Below the pieces are notes generated by a model. The model made no database searches. It was not told the DNA's origin and saw only the letters and a program-made list of their open reading frames with translations. Positions 6,067 through 8,451 of a stretch of 8,451 bases of DNA are shown here, in pieces. Location of the stretch: NCBI GenBank assembly GCA_030612965.1, contig JAUWMW010000087.1, positions 1-8,451 on the forward strand. The letters run 5' to 3'. The stretch is from a bacterium. Lineage in GTDB: Bacteria; Zixibacteria; MSB-5A5; GN15; FEB-12. Position numbers and translations under genes: made by a program. Each line of letters starts with the position of its first letter. Positions within the stretch are counted from its first letter, which is position 1.

Positions 6067-6096
6067 GGTGTGGGACACACCCCATACCAGTGGGGT
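6067..6096 (+). repeat. Overlapping, mutually exclusive inverted repeats
   Basis: Three helices share these 30 bases. GGTGTG (6067-6072) pairs with CACACC (6076-6081). ACCCCA (6079-6084) pairs with TGGGGT (6091-6096). GGTGTGGG (6067-6074) pairs with CCCATACC (6081-6088) with one G-T wobble. No T tract follows, so this is not an intrinsic terminator for the plus strand. It may be an operator, a repetitive intergenic palindrome, or a mobile-element remnant. Confidence 0.5.
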
Positions 6097-6111
6097 AAAC
6101 GCAATTTGCTG

Positions 6112-6139
6112 TTGACAAAATTCAGTCTCAGCCTAACTT
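6112..6139 (+). promoter_or_regulatory. Weak candidate promoter for the protease gene
   Basis: A perfect TTGACA (6112-6117) lies about 90 nt before the protease ATG, but the best -10 at a 16-nt spacing (TAACTT, 6134-6139) matches only three consensus positions. If real it would need an activator or an extended contact. The sigma factor is unknown. Confidence 0.25.
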
Positions 6140-6169
6140 GATAGAAACAATCGGTCTTACGATAGAAAC
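6140..6169 (+). repeat. 9-bp direct repeat with 21-bp period before the protease gene
   Basis: GATAGAAAC occurs at 6140-6148 and again at 6161-6169. The 21-bp period equals two turns of B-DNA, so a protein could bind both copies on one face. It lies immediately after the candidate -10 and 39 bases before the ATG, a position suited to repression, or to activation of a start further downstream. Confidence 0.4.
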
Positions 6170-6207
6170 CATAAGCTCCACGATTTCGAATTGAGGATTA
6201 GATCATT

Positions 6208-8451
6208 ATGCTGAAACAACAGACGACTTTGTCCGAGAGCCCCACCGCCATACTTGCTATGATACTGATAATGCTCATTGTCGGCCCGGTCTCTGCGATC
6301 GACACACCGGCTGTCTTGACTCCGGAGGCGGTTATATCAGCGAAAGCTGACATTCCCCTATCCGCAGCAGTCAGGGAGGCTCTGCTCGACCGTGATGGCG
6401 ACGTTGTCAAACTGTGGATTTTCTTCACCGACAAGGGTGTGTTCGACAACACCGAGTTTGCAGCCAGGGCAGCCACGGTTGTGATCGCGCCCCGAGCCCT
6501 CAAACGTCGCGCCAAGGTCGGCCGTGATTATGTTGTCTTTGCCGATCTACCGGTGCTGTCGGAGTATGTCGACGGTATAGTGAACATGGGAGGTCGACTA
6601 CGACGGGTCTCGCGCTGGCTTAACGCCGCCAGTTACGAACTCCCTGCCGACCTGCTCGATCAGGTAGCTGCTCTGCCCTGTGTGGCCAGGCTGAAACCGG
6701 TAACACTTTATAAGAGAGCACCACTGCCGGAAGAAACACCCGATCGTCCGGAGAGTCCTCCGGAACAATCCCTCGGCGCTGATGCACTCAACTACGGTCT
6801 GGCTCTCAATCAACTCAATCAGATAAATGTCCCACCGGCGCATGAAAAAGGATTCAGCGGTTCCGGAGTCACGCTGGCTATCTTCGATACCGGTTTCCGG
6901 AAATCGCATGATGCTTTCGCCGTTCACTATGTCGAAAGCAGGGTTCTGGCCGAATGGGATTTCATTTTCAATGACGGCAACACCGCCAATGAAGGGCCCG
7001 ACTGGTCGAGCCAATGGAACCACGGAACCTATATATGGTCCACTTCTGGTGGGCTTGATGACGGCACGCTTTACGGCCCGGCTTATCGCTCCAATTTCAT
7101 TCTGTGCAAGACCGAGGACATCAGGTCGGAGACGCAAGTTGAAGAGGATAACTGGGTGGCGGCCCTGGAATGGGTCGATTCACTGGGCGCCGACGTGGTC
7201 ACCAGCTCGCTCAGTTACATGGGTTGGGATGACGGCACCGGCTACACTCCGGCTGATCTGGACGGATGGACCGCCGTCACCAGCATCGCCGCCAGCATGG
7301 CTGCCGACATGGGCATAGTAGTTTGCAATTCGGCCGGCAACAGCGGTCCGTCACCGCAAACGTTGGGGGCTCCCGCCGACGCTTTCGACATCCTCACCAT
7401 CGGCGCCGTCGACGCCTCCGGATTCCTGGCCGGCTTCTCCTCGCGTGGCCCCACTGCGGATCTCCGCATCAAACCGGAAGTCACGGCCCGAGGTGTCTCG
7501 ACCTCGTGCGCCTTGGCGAGCTCAGACGCATCCTACGGCGCCATGAGCGGTACTTCACTATCGACACCTCTGGTAGCCGGGGCTGCTTGTCTGCTGATTG
7601 AGGCCAAACCGTATTACACGCCCCGCCAGATTCGGTGGGCCCTGATGGAGACGGCCAACAACGCCGCAGCACCAAACAACGATGTCGGATGGGGCTTGAT
7701 TGATCTTGACGCAGCGCTCAGTTGGGGAGCCAACTTTGGGGCCGATATCACAGTTGGAAACGCTCCGGCTACGGTTCAGTTTTACGACAGTTCGACCGTC
7801 ACCCCCCTGGCGTGGACCTGGGACTTTGGCGATGGGGACAGCAGTTCGGTGCAGAACCCATCGCACTTGTACAATAATCCGGGTGCCTATAATGTGGCAC
7901 TGTCGATTGAGACCGACAGTATGGGGACCATAATCGACGCCAAAGAAGGCTACATCATAATGTTGGCCGACACTCTGGTTTTTGCCCCTGCCTCCGGCGT
8001 ACCCGGATCAGAGGTGGTCATGTCGATCAACCTGAGAAACTCCCAGGAGTTGTCCAAGCTGACTATTCCTTTTAGGTTCGACAGTTCTCCATTCGTGGTT
8101 CTTGATTCAGCCACGTTGGGTGACCGCACGCTCTACTTTGAACATTTTGAACTGGTCGGGTTCATCCCGTCCTCCAACAGTTACGCCTATGAACTCCGGG
8201 CCGACGATGGGGGCGGACGGCCTCCTTTGGCCGCGGGTGACGGTGAGATCATGCAGCTTCACTTCAGCATCGATGCTCTGGCGCCGATTGGTACGACGAT
8301 TGTGGTTGATACCACCTCATCGCTAGAGATGCTGGAGGTCACATCTGAGTTTCTCGTATACGCTCCGGCGGTGATCGAGGGAACGCTCGAAGTTACGGGT
8401 GGTGTGAGAGGTGATGTCAACGGCGACCTGGAGATAGACATTGCCGACCTG
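6208..8451 (+). CDS. Secreted S8 subtilase with PKD, cohesin-like and dockerin modules (open at right edge)
   Basis: Exported serine protease; 748 codons read open to the window end. The start is ATG 6208: an in-frame TAG sits at 6199 and GAGGA lies 10 nt upstream. Residues 1-30 are a signal peptide (AILAMILIMLIVGPVSA). About 60-166 resemble an inhibitor propeptide (VKLWIFFTDKGVFDN, ALKRRAKVGRDYVVFADLP). The catalytic domain spans about 205-505, with Asp227 in AIFDTGF, His272 in WNHGTYIW, oxyanion Asn378 in SAGNSG and Ser450 in MSGTSLSTPLVAG, so the triad is intact. A PKD domain (about 512-587, WTWDFGDGDSSS) follows, then a cohesin-like beta domain (about 588-734, VPGSEVVMSINLRN), then the first dockerin calcium loop DVNGDLEIDIADL (D736, N738, D740, D744, D747) cut by the edge. 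Substrate unknown; a nutritional or surface-processing role is likely. Divergent from the pil genes, so no operon link. Confidence 0.93.
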   Translation, partial: MLKQQTTLSESPTAILAMILIMLIVGPVSAIDTPAVLTPEAVISAKADIPLSAAVREALLDRDGDVVKLWIFFTDKGVFDNTEFAARAATVVIAPRALKRRAKVGRDYVVFADLPVLSEYVDGIVNMGGRLRRVSRWLNAASYELPADLLDQVAALPCVARLKPVTLYKRAPLPEETPDRPESPPEQSLGADALNYGLALNQLNQINVPPAHEKGFSGSGVTLAIFDTGFRKSHDAFAVHYVESRVLAEWDFIFNDGNTANEGPDWSSQWNHGTYIWSTSGGLDDGTLYGPAYRSNFILCKTEDIRSETQVEEDNWVAALEWVDSLGADVVTSSLSYMGWDDGTGYTPADLDGWTAVTSIAASMAADMGIVVCNSAGNSGPSPQTLGAPADAFDILTIGAVDASGFLAGFSSRGPTADLRIKPEVTARGVSTSCALASSDASYGAMSGTSLSTPLVAGAACLLIEAKPYYTPRQIRWALMETANNAAAPNNDVGWGLIDLDAALSWGANFGADITVGNAPATVQFYDSSTVTPLAWTWDFGDGDSSSVQNPSHLYNNPGAYNVALSIETDSMGTIIDAKEGYIIMLADTLVFAPASGVPGSEVVMSINLRNSQELSKLTIPFRFDSSPFVVLDSATLGDRTLYFEHFELVGFIPSSNSYAYELRADDGGGRPPLAAGDGEIMQLHFSIDALAPIGTTIVVDTTSSLEMLEVTSEFLVYAPAVIEGTLEVTGGVRGDVNGDLEIDIADL

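Noticed and set aside
5812..6141. Small open frames in the divergent intergenic region (plus 5812-6141; minus 6024-5818 and 6104-5922)
   Set aside because: No ribosome site, no recognisable protein pattern, and they overlap the sigma-54 element and the dyads; best seen as chance.
6598..7137. Minus-strand open frame of 179 codons inside the protease gene
   Set aside because: Antisense to the subtilase propeptide and catalytic domain, whose motifs are intact in the plus frame.

Overview
The window reads as part of a diderm bacterial chromosome. It holds the head of a type IV pilus (T4P) assembly-platform and secretin operon on the minus strand, a separately transcribed pseudopilin gene upstream of it, and a divergent gene for a large secreted protease on the plus strand. 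Base composition looks moderate (roughly 50-55% GC by eye). A subtilase-PKD-cohesin-like-dockerin protein, together with a PilQ that lacks an AMIN domain, suggests an uncultured lineage of the FCB superphylum or a neighbour (Zixibacteria-like). This is a guess from architecture, not a placement.

Layout, read in the direction of minus-strand transcription. (1) 5821-5282: a GspH/FimT-type pseudopilin, preceded by a very good sigma-54 (-24/-12) promoter and two upstream dyads, and followed by a strong bidirectional intrinsic terminator (5195-5223). (2) 5179-4979: a sigma-70-like promoter and a leader of about 165 nt that can fold into a compact three-way junction ending at a run of six T, a riboswitch- or attenuator-like arrangement. 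(3) 4978-1: pilM, pilN, pilO, an AMIN-PilP fusion and pilQ, with gaps of only 8-19 nt. PilQ runs off the left edge. It is the only real gene at 1-1001, and the antisense reading frames there are shadows.

How the genes work together: PilM (cytoplasmic actin-like ATPase fold) binds the N-terminal INLLP motif of PilN. PilN and PilO are bitopic inner-membrane proteins that pair in the periplasm. The PilP-type protein links them to the outer-membrane secretin PilQ. In this organism the peptidoglycan-binding AMIN domain, normally at the PilQ N-terminus, sits instead on the N-terminus of PilP, joined by a Lys/Pro/Thr-rich linker of about 280 residues. PilQ begins directly with its N0-like domain. 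The pseudopilin would be a substrate or minor component of the machine.

On the other side, 6208-8451 (plus, open at the right edge) encodes a secreted S8 protease with an intact Asp/His/Ser triad, a PKD domain, a cohesin-like domain and the first calcium loop of a dockerin. The 386-bp divergent intergenic region (5822-6207) carries the sigma-54 promoter, the dyads, a cluster of mutually exclusive hairpins, a 9-bp direct repeat with a 21-bp period, and a weak candidate promoter for the protease. No RNA genes, insertion sequences or CRISPR arrays were seen.
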